Shown here: in pieces, positions 7,148 through 14,639 of the stretch
How the letters are laid out: each line of letters opens with the position of its first letter
How positions within the stretch are numbered: the first letter of the stretch is position 1
Origin: a virus
DNA length: 31,901 nt
IMG/VR virus record: IMGVR_UViG_3300017917_000809
Coordinates: 1 to 31,901 of that record
Strand: one strand, 5' to 3'
Translations under genes and position numbers: made by a program
Notes under the pieces: generated by a model
What the model was told of the DNA's origin: nothing
The model's input: only the letters and a program-made list of their open reading frames with translations
Database searches by the model: none

Positions 7148-7382
7148 GGTTTTTCCTCAAAGATTTAGAAAATTTATTCTGATCGCGGGCTTTTATCGCA
7201 CTCAGTAAACGCTTTTCTAAAATTAAGGCTTTTTCCGGAGAATAATGACGATTAATCATTTCTAACAAATTAATCGCGCTGGTAATAATATTATGTCCGC
7301 GACTTTCAATAATATGATTAGTATCGCGGTTATTACCTATTGCCTCTAATTCTTCTAATAATGAGCGAGTTTTTCGTTGCAT
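7134..7382 (-). CDS. Small conserved T4-like phage protein
   Basis: 82 aa, mainly helical, charged at both ends. The opening MQRKTRSLLEELEAI and the middle SRGHNIITSAINLLEMI are, from memory, conserved in a small unnamed family of T4-like phages. Its function is unknown. A late-type CATAAATA (7400-7407) lies 17 bases before its ATG, and its 3' end overlaps the GTG start of the 508-aa gene by 14 bases, so the two are probably coupled. Confidence 0.65.
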   Translation of the reverse strand: MQRKTRSLLEELEAIGNNRDTNHIIESRGHNIITSAINLLEMINRHYSPEKALILEKRLLSAIKARDQNKFSKSLRKNRETE

Positions 7383-7399
7383 ATAGAAACCCTATATAA

Positions 7400-7407
7400 T
7401 ATTTATG
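7400..7407 (-). promoter_or_regulatory. Late-type promoter CATAAATA before the 82-aa gene
   Basis: CATAAATA on the minus strand in the 39-base gap after the helicase gene, 17 bases before the ATG at 7382. It would start a late transcript after the replication genes. Confidence 0.55.
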
Positions 7408-7421
7408 CTAGGGCCCAATTA

Positions 7422-8858
7422 TTATTTCTTAAGAGAATTAAGAAGTGATTTAAGTTTAGCACCTTGAACATCAGCTACTACACGCTTATTTTCAGGTTCT
7501 AATATCTCACCTGTAGTCTGGTCAATAATAGGTTCTGTTGACACTATTGTAGACTGTGCTTTTAACTTGTTCATTATATTATTAGGACTAGGTTGTGGAT
7601 TATTTTGTCTTTGTTGTTCTCCGTATCCATCTGGATCACTATCCGTAATCCTAAGAGTTTCTACATTGAATTCCAATTCAATTTTCTGCCCCACACCAGA
7701 ACTACTACGGGTTTTCATTAATTGAAGCTGATATTGTCCTCGTTCACGCATACTGCGACTTGTAAAAATGCCGAACACATTATCTGCTGTATTAATTTTA
7801 CTGATGCCACCCGAAATATGACTATGGTCAAATTCAATTTCTTCAACAGCACTACGGTTCAACTGACTTGCAGTTACGAATAGTACGTTCAATTCTTTAG
7901 CCAGATTACGTAATTCTTCACTTACATATTTGTCTTTAACAAATAGGTCACTTGGGCTGACTTTTGCGCTTACTGGCATTAACAAATCCAGATAATCTAC
8001 ACATAAAAAGTCTATTTTTACTCCGGTTTGTACCTGTAGTTCTTTGCAGTACGCTCTTAAATCATTGACTGTACTTTGTGCGGGCATGTATTTTACGCGC
8101 AGTTTACCTGCTTTTTTAGCCATCATTTTAATTTTCATTTCAATATCATCTATAGATTTGAAAATCTCACGACTACTAGTGTCCGTCATCATACTATCAA
8201 TACGCATACTACACAAGCCTTCACTTAATTCAAGTGTAATATAAACACCATTTAATCCTGCTTGAGACCAGTTGACTGCTAAATTTTGCATAAACAAACT
8301 TTTACCAGATCCACTACCACCAGCAAAAATTTGTAGTTCCCCGCGATTAAATCCACCATACAGTTTACGATCCATACTAGGCCAACCTGTGCTTAGTTGT
8401 CCATTGCTTGACTTTAATGCTAACAATCTTGCTCTAGGGTCTGCAAAATAATCTGTACCCATATCGCGTTGTAAACTTATTTGTACAGCATCTTTTACTA
8501 ATTTTTCAACTGGATCATATTCGCCCTTTTCAAGCAAGTCTGCTGATTTAAGTATTGCACGTTCTAGTTCTTGTCGTTTAGTAAATTGCTCAAATTCATC
8601 CAAAAACCATTCATAATGCCCTTCATCTAAATCTTCCAACACATCAATTGCCAACCCTGTAGTTGCTTGTATTTGTGCAGAGTCAGGCAATACATTGTAT
8701 TTTCTGCTATGTTCTTTCAACATTTCTGCGACTGGACGCAACGACTTGTCAAAATTGTTTGGGTTCATGATGTTATTAACTCTTGTGAATAACTCAGCGT
8801 TGGTAATCATCATACGCAGAAAGAGTTTTTGAACATCAATATTATAATCCTTTAGCAA
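7422..8858 (-). CDS. 41: Replicative DNA helicase, DnaB family (T4 gp41 type)
   Basis: 478 aa. After an N-terminal helical domain comes the RecA-like core, with Walker A GGSGSGKS (about 180-187), ITLELSEG (motif 1a) and Walker B FLCVDYLDLL. TASQLNRSA and the later HISGGISKINTAD are typical of DnaB/gp41 helicases. It should form the hexameric 5'-3' helicase of the primosome with the adjacent primase. The start appears to be TTG, preceded by AGAGG with normal spacing inside the end of the primase gene, and the two genes overlap by 17 bases, indicating translational coupling. The next ATG would remove the conserved EQKLFLR-like beginning (here VQKLFLRMMITN), so the TTG is preferred. Confidence 0.95.
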   Translation of the reverse strand: MLKDYNIDVQKLFLRMMITNAELFTRVNNIMNPNNFDKSLRPVAEMLKEHSRKYNVLPDSAQIQATTGLAIDVLEDLDEGHYEWFLDEFEQFTKRQELERAILKSADLLEKGEYDPVEKLVKDAVQISLQRDMGTDYFADPRARLLALKSSNGQLSTGWPSMDRKLYGGFNRGELQIFAGGSGSGKSLFMQNLAVNWSQAGLNGVYITLELSEGLCSMRIDSMMTDTSSREIFKSIDDIEMKIKMMAKKAGKLRVKYMPAQSTVNDLRAYCKELQVQTGVKIDFLCVDYLDLLMPVSAKVSPSDLFVKDKYVSEELRNLAKELNVLFVTASQLNRSAVEEIEFDHSHISGGISKINTADNVFGIFTSRSMRERGQYQLQLMKTRSSSGVGQKIELEFNVETLRITDSDPDGYGEQQRQNNPQPSPNNIMNKLKAQSTIVSTEPIIDQTTGEILEPENKRVVADVQGAKLKSLLNSLKK

Positions 8859-9813
8859 GTTTCTTCCTCTTCATTTCTATTTTAATTTTACTATTTGTGG
8901 CGTTTTGCAAAATACTTAGCAGTGTAGGGAGCTTACCATATTTTACCACAGCATCATTTACATCTTTAACATCACTATGCCAATTTGGTATACTTACACT
9001 ATATCCTAAATCTAAAGCACGTGAACATAATTCTAATCCTGCTTTATCACGATCTGGTACTAGTATTATTTTTCTGTTTAAGTTTGCTAACAATTTTACT
9101 TGTAAATCACTTATTTCGTTATGCATTAATGCACATCCATCTATACTTAATGCATCAAATATTCCTTCCACCAATATACATACTTGCCATTCTGGTTTTT
9201 GAAAATCATATCCAAACACATAACCAGGCTGTTGTTCGTTAATATATTTTGGTATTTTGTTGTCTAAAAATCTACTAGTATGCCCTACAATTTTATTTTT
9301 ATATGTATACGGTATAATTATGCGATTACCCATACGACCTTTTTCATTAGGAGTAACCATAAACGGATAATCGTAACTACTTATTCCCCTTGCTTGCAAA
9401 TAGTCTACATATACTTTGTGTGCTGGATTATTTGTATCAATAACTTCTGCATCAGGTAACGTATGTTCTTTAAAATTTATTTTGTAGTCAGTTTTAGGTT
9501 TAGTGAAATCAAGAAAATCTTTCTGCTGTAGACTTTCTAAATTCCATCTTCCTATTTGAGTTTCATCTATACCTGACCATAACAATAATTGTTTGGTCTT
9601 AAAAGAAATAGAACGTCCAAGCACAAAATTACACTTATATCCACAATTGAAACAGTGAAAGCTCCAATTATTCTGTCCGTCAAACTTTATACCACCTCGC
9701 TGCCGTTTATCAGGTCTATGCCCGCGATGGCTACAACATATAGCATTAAAGCTATACCAACCACTATGTGTTAGTTTTTTCTTTCCGGGAATTATGGATA
9801 GAATGTCAAACAT
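8842..9813 (-). CDS. 61: DNA primase, DnaG/gp61 type
   Basis: 323 aa. The N-terminal zinc-binding domain shows CCSHRGH (26-32) and CFNCGYKC (54-61). The TOPRIM catalytic domain has CILVEGIFDALSI (E216, D220) and ILVPDRDKAG (D254, D256), the acidic residues that bind metal. It should make RNA primers for lagging-strand synthesis and work with the helicase encoded immediately downstream. The ATG at 9813 has no Shine-Dalgarno sequence; TAAAAT lies exactly six bases before it and may be a -10 box giving a leaderless mRNA. A poor -35 match (TTGTAT) lies 17 bp further up. Confidence 0.93.
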   Translation of the reverse strand: MFDILSIIPGKKKLTHSGWYSFNAICCSHRGHRPDKRQRGGIKFDGQNNWSFHCFNCGYKCNFVLGRSISFKTKQLLLWSGIDETQIGRWNLESLQQKDFLDFTKPKTDYKINFKEHTLPDAEVIDTNNPAHKVYVDYLQARGISSYDYPFMVTPNEKGRMGNRIIIPYTYKNKIVGHTSRFLDNKIPKYINEQQPGYVFGYDFQKPEWQVCILVEGIFDALSIDGCALMHNEISDLQVKLLANLNRKIILVPDRDKAGLELCSRALDLGYSVSIPNWHSDVKDVNDAVVKYGKLPTLLSILQNATNSKIKIEMKRKKLAKGL

Positions 9814-9851
9814 TGTGACATTTTAACATATTTGTCTAACGAATACAAGAG

Positions 9852-10532
9852 TTACCTTGCCAATATATTCATAGCAGCACCTGCGTTGCTATAAAACTCA
9901 AATCGAATGTAGGGATGATATCCTCGAACCGTATATCCTAGTGTATCAGTGGTATTGGCGTATTGATGTAACTCAATAGGATACCAATCACCGTCAACTA
10001 TAGTTGAACCTAATATGGTAACATTTCCATAGAATTGTTCATACTGAACTTGGAAAGTTGTTATAGGATTATCTTCTGTAGTAACTGTGCTGCTATAATA
10101 TGTAACTGTATTACTTGTATTACCAATGTTAGGGAAAGGTTGACCTGAAGGGATATCAACTGGCATACTTGGAACAAAGCTAGGTAACACACTGTTTACA
10201 ATATTCATTTCACCACGTGCACCTGCATTTTGGTCTACGAATACCGGGAAATCAAATGTATTCACAGGAATTTCTAATGAATAATATGCCTTTTGTGTAT
10301 CTATATCTTCAATTTCTGCCGGACTTACAAATAGTGAGGCTATTCCAGTAGCACCTAATTGTATAGTTAGTGCTTTTTTTAATAGAGTTTTAGTACCCTG
10401 ATAATTTATAATTCTACAGGTTATTTCTTTACCAGTAATATCTACAGGCTTTTGCTCTTGATTTAAAAATTGAAACTGTAATTGATTGTCTACACCTTTG
10501 TGTAGAGTAAGTGGTTTGGCATATTGAGGCAT
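9852..10532 (-). CDS. Baseplate or fibre structural protein (BppU-N-like)
   Basis: 226 aa from the ATG at 10532, which has a perfect AAGGAG five bases upstream. The frame stays open to 10610, but the late promoter at 10616-10623 would start transcription inside that extension. The beginning (KPLTLHKGVDNQLQFQFLNQ, then PVDITGKEITCRI and LLKKALTI) follows the pattern of the Ig-like N-terminal domain of baseplate upper proteins (BppU_N) and similar phage structural proteins. The C-terminal half is beta-rich with Tyr, Thr and Asn (DGDWYPIELHQY, YHPYIRFEFYSN). No catalytic motif is seen. Baseplate, tail or fibre attachment is the likely place. Confidence 0.65.
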   Translation of the reverse strand: MPQYAKPLTLHKGVDNQLQFQFLNQEQKPVDITGKEITCRIINYQGTKTLLKKALTIQLGATGIASLFVSPAEIEDIDTQKAYYSLEIPVNTFDFPVFVDQNAGARGEMNIVNSVLPSFVPSMPVDIPSGQPFPNIGNTSNTVTYYSSTVTTEDNPITTFQVQYEQFYGNVTILGSTIVDGDWYPIELHQYANTTDTLGYTVRGYHPYIRFEFYSNAGAAMNILAR

Positions 10533-10615
10533 ATAACTCCTTGGACTAAAGCCGGTCAATAATATAACAATTTGACGCTGGGTATAAATGAATACTTGTG
10601 TAGAATACATTTAGA

Positions 10616-10623
10616 TATTTATC
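10616..10623 (-). promoter_or_regulatory. Late-type promoter GATAAATA, minus strand
   Basis: GATAAATA reading leftwards, 83 bases before the ATG at 10532. The expected transcript start (about 10610) supports the internal, Shine-Dalgarno-preceded start of the baseplate-like gene with a leader of about 75 bases. It is back to back with the plus-strand copy at 10649. Confidence 0.55.
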
Positions 10624-10648
10624 AAAATATATTTTAGGATTGCCCAAA

Positions 10649-10656
10649 GATAAATA
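10649..10656 (+). promoter_or_regulatory. Late-type promoter GATAAATA, plus strand
   Basis: GATAAATA on the plus strand, 21 bases before the ATG at 10678. Together with the minus-strand copy 25 bases away it forms a divergent late promoter pair, the only one in the window. Confidence 0.55.
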
Positions 10657-10677
10657 ATTCCGTGATATAAAATAATA

Positions 10678-11058
10678 ATGATCCAAAACGAATTTTTTAA
10701 GAAGTTAAGTGAAAATCACCCGTTCATAACAATTTGTTCCTATGCTAGTCAAGATTATGTTGGAATTGTTCAAAATAGGGACGATATAGTTACCACTATA
10801 TATGATTACGGATCAATAATTGATCCAATAATAAAAGAAAAGTTTCTTGAACTCGGCGATGTTTGGTGGTGGGAAAGTAATAGATTAATTCCAATCAATT
10901 TATTTTTAAAAGATGATTGGGCTATTTTTAAACCCTATCTAAGAACATTCAGTAATAAAAGTCTTGTTATTTTACATGGGCCTGCATGTAGTATAGGAGA
11001 ACTCAACAAACGCAGGACTAAGCGCAGAAGTATTACTCTTGTAAAACGCCTTCCGTAA
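10678..11058 (+). CDS. Conserved phage protein of unknown function, only plus-strand gene
   Basis: 126 aa. It opens MIQNEFFKKLSENHPFITIC and has a striking conserved-looking centre (SYASQDYVGIVQNRDD, GDVWWWESNRLIPINLF) and a strongly basic end (NKRRTKRRSITLVKRLP). From memory, close relatives occur as unnamed proteins in other aquatic myoviruses. The WWWESNR patch and the basic tail suggest nucleic acid or capsid contact, but no function is known to me. It has its own late-type promoter (10649-10656), no good Shine-Dalgarno sequence, and its tail overlaps the convergent DnaE-like gene by 26 bases. Base use does not differ obviously from its neighbours. Confidence 0.75.
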   Translation: MIQNEFFKKLSENHPFITICSYASQDYVGIVQNRDDIVTTIYDYGSIIDPIIKEKFLELGDVWWWESNRLIPINLFLKDDWAIFKPYLRTFSNKSLVILHGPACSIGELNKRRTKRRSITLVKRLP

Positions 11059-11614
11059 TCAGATTCATATGCACAACAACTAGGTGTGCGTAAGCAACAC
11101 TATGCGAACGCTTGAAATGATACCCATCAACATCTTTATCCCATACTGTTTTTGCAACTTCTTCCCACTTTTTACCAATCAAGTGTTTTTTACTAGGTCT
11201 AATTACAGATAAAAACATAGCTAGTCTAGGTATACTATTTACAGGTTCTGGCATTTTACGTAATGATTTATAATGGTTATTCAAATGCACTAATTTTTCG
11301 ACAAATTTAGGATCATCAAGTTTAGACCAGTCCGGTTCCCGCATTAATTCTTGTAAGTGTTTTTCATCACGAACGTAACTATAGACATAAACGTTTAGCA
11401 AATCTAATTTAAAATAACCACGTTTTTCTGCTTCAGCATAATCTAATGCCGCCATATTATTAATTGGATCATATGGAATATCTGTAACGTATACACCTGT
11501 AGCATGTTTACGTATAGGATTTACTTTACGCATAGCTGCAGGGATATGAGGTATAAGTGCTAAAAGTTTGTCTCTGTCAGCAAAATCAATATCAATATCA
11601 CCACTTATTTTCAT
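11033..11614 (-). CDS. Miniature DnaE-like protein (fragment of C-family polymerase palm)
   Basis: 193 aa from the ATG at 11614, in an ATGA overlap with the ROK kinase stop and preceded by GGAG. A GTG at 11626 is less likely. Three blocks match bacterial DNA polymerase III alpha (DnaE) in order. DIDIDF (6-11) matches PDxDxDF, with the first two catalytic Asp. KHATGVYVT (36-44) matches KHAGGVVI. GYFKLDLLNV (66-75, D71) matches GLVKFDFLGL, with the third catalytic Asp. FKRSHSVAYAHLV (167-179) matches FNKSHSAAYALV. DnaE is over 1,100 aa; the PHP, beta-clamp and OB domains are absent here, and the segments between motifs are very short. A repair polymerase, a decoy for host replication proteins, or an unrelated reuse of the fold are all possible. 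Function is unknown. Confidence 0.75.
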   Translation of the reverse strand: MKISGDIDIDFADRDKLLALIPHIPAAMRKVNPIRKHATGVYVTDIPYDPINNMAALDYAEAEKRGYFKLDLLNVYVYSYVRDEKHLQELMREPDWSKLDDPKFVEKLVHLNNHYKSLRKMPEPVNSIPRLAMFLSVIRPSKKHLIGKKWEEVAKTVWDKDVDGYHFKRSHSVAYAHLVVVHMNLITEGVLQE

Positions 11615-12462
11615 ACAACGCTCCACAATAAGGCAGCACCGATTACACCTGCACTATCACCCAATTTTGCTTTGTAAATTGGCGTAGAAAAATCGTCATT
11701 ATATAAAAATTTTTTCACAGACAATAAACCTTTAGTGTATAATATTTCATTATTACTAATTCCTCCCCCTATTACAATACAATCTGGATCGATTGTTTGT
11801 ATTAAATTTGCTACTGCCAGTCCAAATCTATTGAGATAGATACTTTCTACTGTTGGTGATTTCAAATATTGTTGTGCTGAAAGATTTTCGTTGTACATAA
11901 CTTCTGCCCACTTACTAAGTCCTGAACCACTAAGCCAAGTTTCTACGCAACCAATTCTACCACATCTACATTGTATATTATTACTAGCATCTAAATTAGT
12001 ATGTCCCCATTCTGTACAAATACCATGCAATCCTTTATATAATCTACCACTTATAACTAATCCGCCACCAACACCGGTACCTAAAATCATACCAAAGACT
12101 GTTCTGTGTGATACTCCAGCACCCAATAATGCTTCTGCTAAAGCAAAGCATTGACTATCATTTGCTGTTTGTATCCTACAATTTAATTTACTTTCTAGTA
12201 TTCTAACAAAGTCAGTTCCATTTAGAAATTGTAGACTAGAGTTTTTTAGTAGACCGGTTGTTTTACTTATACTACCCGGCATACATACACCCACGGTGTG
12301 TTGCGTAGTTTTGGTTTCTATTAGTGCTTTATTATATAAAAATACTGTTTCTTCGTAAACGTTACCGGTCGGTATTCTTTCTCTAAACAATATTTTATTA
12401 GTAGGTGATAGTACACAGCATTCTATTTTTGTACCACCAATATCAATACCTATTTTATTCAT
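11611..12462 (-). CDS. ROK-family sugar kinase (Mak/NagK-like)
   Basis: 283 aa, close to the usual 290-310 of ROK kinases. The N-terminal phosphate-binding DIGGTK is at 7-12. FLNGTDFVRILESKL and TANDSQCFALAEA carry the sugar-binding Asn and catalytic Asp (N101, D102). ILGTGVGGG (126-134) is the second phosphate loop. The ROK signature EWGH (151-154), with its zinc-binding His, is followed by CRCGRIGCVE (165-174), giving the three zinc cysteines. The enzyme should phosphorylate a hexose (fructose, glucose, mannose or GlcNAc) with ATP. The pattern is nearest E. coli Mak and NagK, but the substrate cannot be set from sequence. All key residues are intact, so it looks active. It ends in an ATGA overlap with the DnaE-like gene. 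Confidence 0.9.
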   Translation of the reverse strand: MNKIGIDIGGTKIECCVLSPTNKILFRERIPTGNVYEETVFLYNKALIETKTTQHTVGVCMPGSISKTTGLLKNSSLQFLNGTDFVRILESKLNCRIQTANDSQCFALAEALLGAGVSHRTVFGMILGTGVGGGLVISGRLYKGLHGICTEWGHTNLDASNNIQCRCGRIGCVETWLSGSGLSKWAEVMYNENLSAQQYLKSPTVESIYLNRFGLAVANLIQTIDPDCIVIGGGISNNEILYTKGLLSVKKFLYNDDFSTPIYKAKLGDSAGVIGAALLWSVV

Positions 12463-12674
12463 TTATATTTTATAAGAAACCAACTTGATAGTTCTTCTTT
12501 GTGAAAATAAAAAATTATTCTTCTAGGAAATTCTTCTTCCCAATGCATATCTGTAACAGGACGTTTATATTCAAAATCAAAATCAATACCTACTTTATAT
12601 CCTGATTGTTTAAGTTCACGTATAATGCTTAAGCCATGCTCAACACTGTTTATAGATAAACTTACAGTTATCAT
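12459..12674 (-). CDS. Small hypothetical protein
   Basis: 71 aa from the ATG at 12674, chosen because it forms an ATGA overlap with the preceding stop; a TTG two codons earlier is less likely. The sequence MITVSLSINSVEHGLSIIRE reads as beta-alpha, followed by GYKVGIDFDFEYKRP. It is compact and may be a small alpha/beta protein. It is not recognised. Its stop overlaps the ATG of the ROK kinase, so four genes in a row here are translationally coupled. Confidence 0.6.
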   Translation of the reverse strand: MITVSLSINSVEHGLSIIRELKQSGYKVGIDFDFEYKRPVTDMHWEEEFPRRIIFYFHKEELSSWFLIKYK

Positions 12675-12874
12675 GACCAACGTAACATAGTATGTATAGC
12701 ATCACGCTCATCAAAAAAATGAAATTCCATATAATCTTCAGTAGGATGCCATGTAAATTTTTGTCCAGGACAACCAAATTGTTGTACTACCCATGCACAT
12801 ATTTCATTCCATGACTCCATACTGTCACGCCCTCTAGTCCATTCAAGTCTTACAACTTTAGTATCCTGCTGCAT
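12671..12874 (-). CDS. Small conserved phage protein
   Basis: 67 aa. The centre, TRGRDSMESWNEICAWVVQQ followed by FGCPGQKFTWHPTEDYMEF and FFDERDAI, is, from memory, seen in small unnamed proteins of several T4-like phages. It is rich in Trp and acidic residues, with no metal motif apart from two Cys. It overlaps the zinc-finger-like gene by 17 bases at its start and the next small gene by 4 at its end. Function unknown. Confidence 0.6.
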   Translation of the reverse strand: MQQDTKVVRLEWTRGRDSMESWNEICAWVVQQFGCPGQKFTWHPTEDYMEFHFFDERDAIHTMLRWS

Positions 12875-13577
12875 TTAATAAATCCTTAACCTCTTTTACT
12901 TTATCAGACTGACGATGAAACTTCAATGCCCACTTTTCAGGGTCAATATAATCAATAATCATTTTTACTTGTGTAGGATCTAATTTGTCCATAAGCTCTA
13001 CACCGCTTTTACTCTGAAATAATATCCATGGACTTATTTTACCTGTTGTGATAGCGTGACATATTCTATTAGGATTTCCATATCGTAAATAATCTTTACT
13101 AAGTGTACCTTCTTTCTCTGCTAATTCCATAGTTGTTTCAATGCTCCTATGAATGGCATCTAACGGATCTTCTACTCGCAAGTATTCTATCAAATACTTC
13201 GTATAATTACTATCAGTATTCCAACTATCAATCCGTACTTGATTTTTTAACAACCAATCAACATACCGACTTACATTCAATGCACCTATATTTACGCAGT
13301 GATTACCGAATTTCACAAATGCAGTATAATAGGCTGATTTGATAAATTCATCATACGTTTTTTGTTTTTTAGTTGCACTATTTTTCTTATAAAATTGAAG
13401 CCAAGCCTGAAAACCAATTCTATTACCTTGTAAATCTTTTTGCAAATAACGTTGTTTATATTCACATATGTGGTTCAGAATGGTTGATTCTCGCAAAAAA
13501 GTGCGATTACAAAATTCACATCCGTATGTAGTTTTAGATGTTTCCTCTATCTTTTTCGTATTTTTCAATTGTTTCAT
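12858..13577 (-). CDS. Zinc-finger-like conserved phage protein
   Basis: 239 aa. Near the N-terminus CEFCNRTFLRESTILNHIC (20-38) has the spacing of a C2H2/C2HC finger (C20, C23, H36, C38), so one zinc ion and nucleic acid or protein contact are plausible. The rest is helical and charged, with no enzyme motif I can see. The start overlaps the upstream gene by 44 bases, but no later ATG precedes the finger. From memory, similar finger-plus-helical proteins stand next to replication genes in aquatic T4-like phages. A role in transcription or replication is a guess. Confidence 0.65.
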   Translation of the reverse strand: MKQLKNTKKIEETSKTTYGCEFCNRTFLRESTILNHICEYKQRYLQKDLQGNRIGFQAWLQFYKKNSATKKQKTYDEFIKSAYYTAFVKFGNHCVNIGALNVSRYVDWLLKNQVRIDSWNTDSNYTKYLIEYLRVEDPLDAIHRSIETTMELAEKEGTLSKDYLRYGNPNRICHAITTGKISPWILFQSKSGVELMDKLDPTQVKMIIDYIDPEKWALKFHRQSDKVKEVKDLLNAAGY

Positions 13578-14127
13578 CTGTCGTTATTTGGCTTAAGATA
13601 TCAATATCTTCATATTTCATTTCTGGAAATATGCTTGCAAAATACATTTTTCTTTTATGTTCTTGCACAAATACTTTGGCAATTTCTGTTATCTCGGCTT
13701 CACTAGCTTTAGGATATACCTTTTTGTAATAATCTACTGTATCTTTCTGTTTAGCACTATCACGCAATTTACTGACACTCTCTTTGATTTGAGGCATCCA
13801 TGGATGATATTGTTTTCCAATGCCTGGACTTGCTGCACATAGCATTAGCCATTGAAGTTTAGGATGTTTTTGCACATTCTCATTAAAGAAATATTTGTTA
13901 GCGTGATAATTTGTACTTAATGTATAATAACCCGATACTTCTCTTGAACCTTTAACATAGCTCAAATACTTAATCAGCATGAAAGGTATAAATTTTCTCT
14001 GTTGTTCTTCTGTAAGCCTATCATAAAAATAATAATCTTTTTTATCCAATGCTTCGATAGCCTCGAACAAAGGAAAATCTTGTTTCTCAAGTTTATCTTC
14101 AACAGGAATATTTTTCTTAGTTGCCAT
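13534..14127 (-). CDS. Possible clamp-loader small subunit (gp62-like)
   Basis: 197 aa, close to T4 gp62 (187 aa). After a charged N-terminus the segment EQQRKFIPFMLIKYLSYV, then YYTLSTNYHANKYFF, QKHPKLQWLMLCAAS and GKQYHPWM follows the layout I remember for gp62-type clamp-loader proteins in aquatic phages (PFMI.R.LSY, N-rich helix, RFSKW). Gp62 pairs with the AAA+ subunit gp44 to load the sliding clamp gp45. Neither gp44 nor gp45 is in this window, so context gives only mild support. The start overlaps the preceding stop (TAATG). The function is tentative; the gene itself is secure. Confidence 0.5.
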   Translation of the reverse strand: MATKKNIPVEDKLEKQDFPLFEAIEALDKKDYYFYDRLTEEQQRKFIPFMLIKYLSYVKGSREVSGYYTLSTNYHANKYFFNENVQKHPKLQWLMLCAASPGIGKQYHPWMPQIKESVSKLRDSAKQKDTVDYYKKVYPKASEAEITEIAKVFVQEHKRKMYFASIFPEMKYEDIDILSQITTDETIEKYEKDRGNI

Positions 14128-14627
14128 TAGAATGCCTGACTGTAATCTACAATTTCACAGTTTCTACTAATCTCTTTAACAAAGTAAACACATCTGGGCT
14201 TTTCTCCTTCACCTAAAGGGATACAAAGAAATTGACCGTTCTTTAATCGTGGTGCATACCACGTTACATCATGATATATATCTACAATCTCAATTGGTAG
14301 AAAGCTCGGGCTGAAACTGCTTAGTGGATTAAATTCAAATGCATTAAACCCACGATCATTTATACTTGTTAAAGGTAATGTTTCTAGGTCTCCATGATCT
14401 TGTTCACCAATTAATATTTGCCAATCTAGTGGCATTTTAATGGTATGCTCGCCTATTTTTAAAACAAGTGCAGGGCTGTTAAAACTTTCTATGAATATTA
14501 GAGGGATATAATGATAATCTACATTGCTAGGATTACTATTGTCAAGTATAGCAAAGCGCAGGTCATCAATTTCTTCCGGTAATTCTTCTAAGTTATAAGG
14601 TGTATTGTCTAATGTTAATATCCGCAT
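14127..14627 (-). CDS. Conserved phage protein of unknown function
   Basis: 166 aa, compact and beta-rich. Its blocks are MRILTLDNTPYNLEELPEEI, DDLRFAILDNS, YHYIPLIFIESFNSPALVL, TIKMPLDWQILIGE and PLTSINDRGFNAFEFNPL. From memory this arrangement is well conserved in unnamed proteins of aquatic T4-like phages. There is no catalytic pattern. It lies 12 bases downstream of uvsW and overlaps the gp62-like gene by one base (TAATG), so it probably belongs to a replication/recombination operon. Confidence 0.65.
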   Translation of the reverse strand: MRILTLDNTPYNLEELPEEIDDLRFAILDNSNPSNVDYHYIPLIFIESFNSPALVLKIGEHTIKMPLDWQILIGEQDHGDLETLPLTSINDRGFNAFEFNPLSSFSPSFLPIEIVDIYHDVTWYAPRLKNGQFLCIPLGEGEKPRCVYFVKEISRNCEIVDYSQAF

Positions 14628-14639
14628 ATTATTATTCTA

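Noticed and set aside
10533-10610. Longer N-terminus of the baseplate-like gene
   Set aside because: The ATG at 10532 has a perfect AAGGAG, and the late promoter would start transcription near 10610, so the upstream frame is probably leader.
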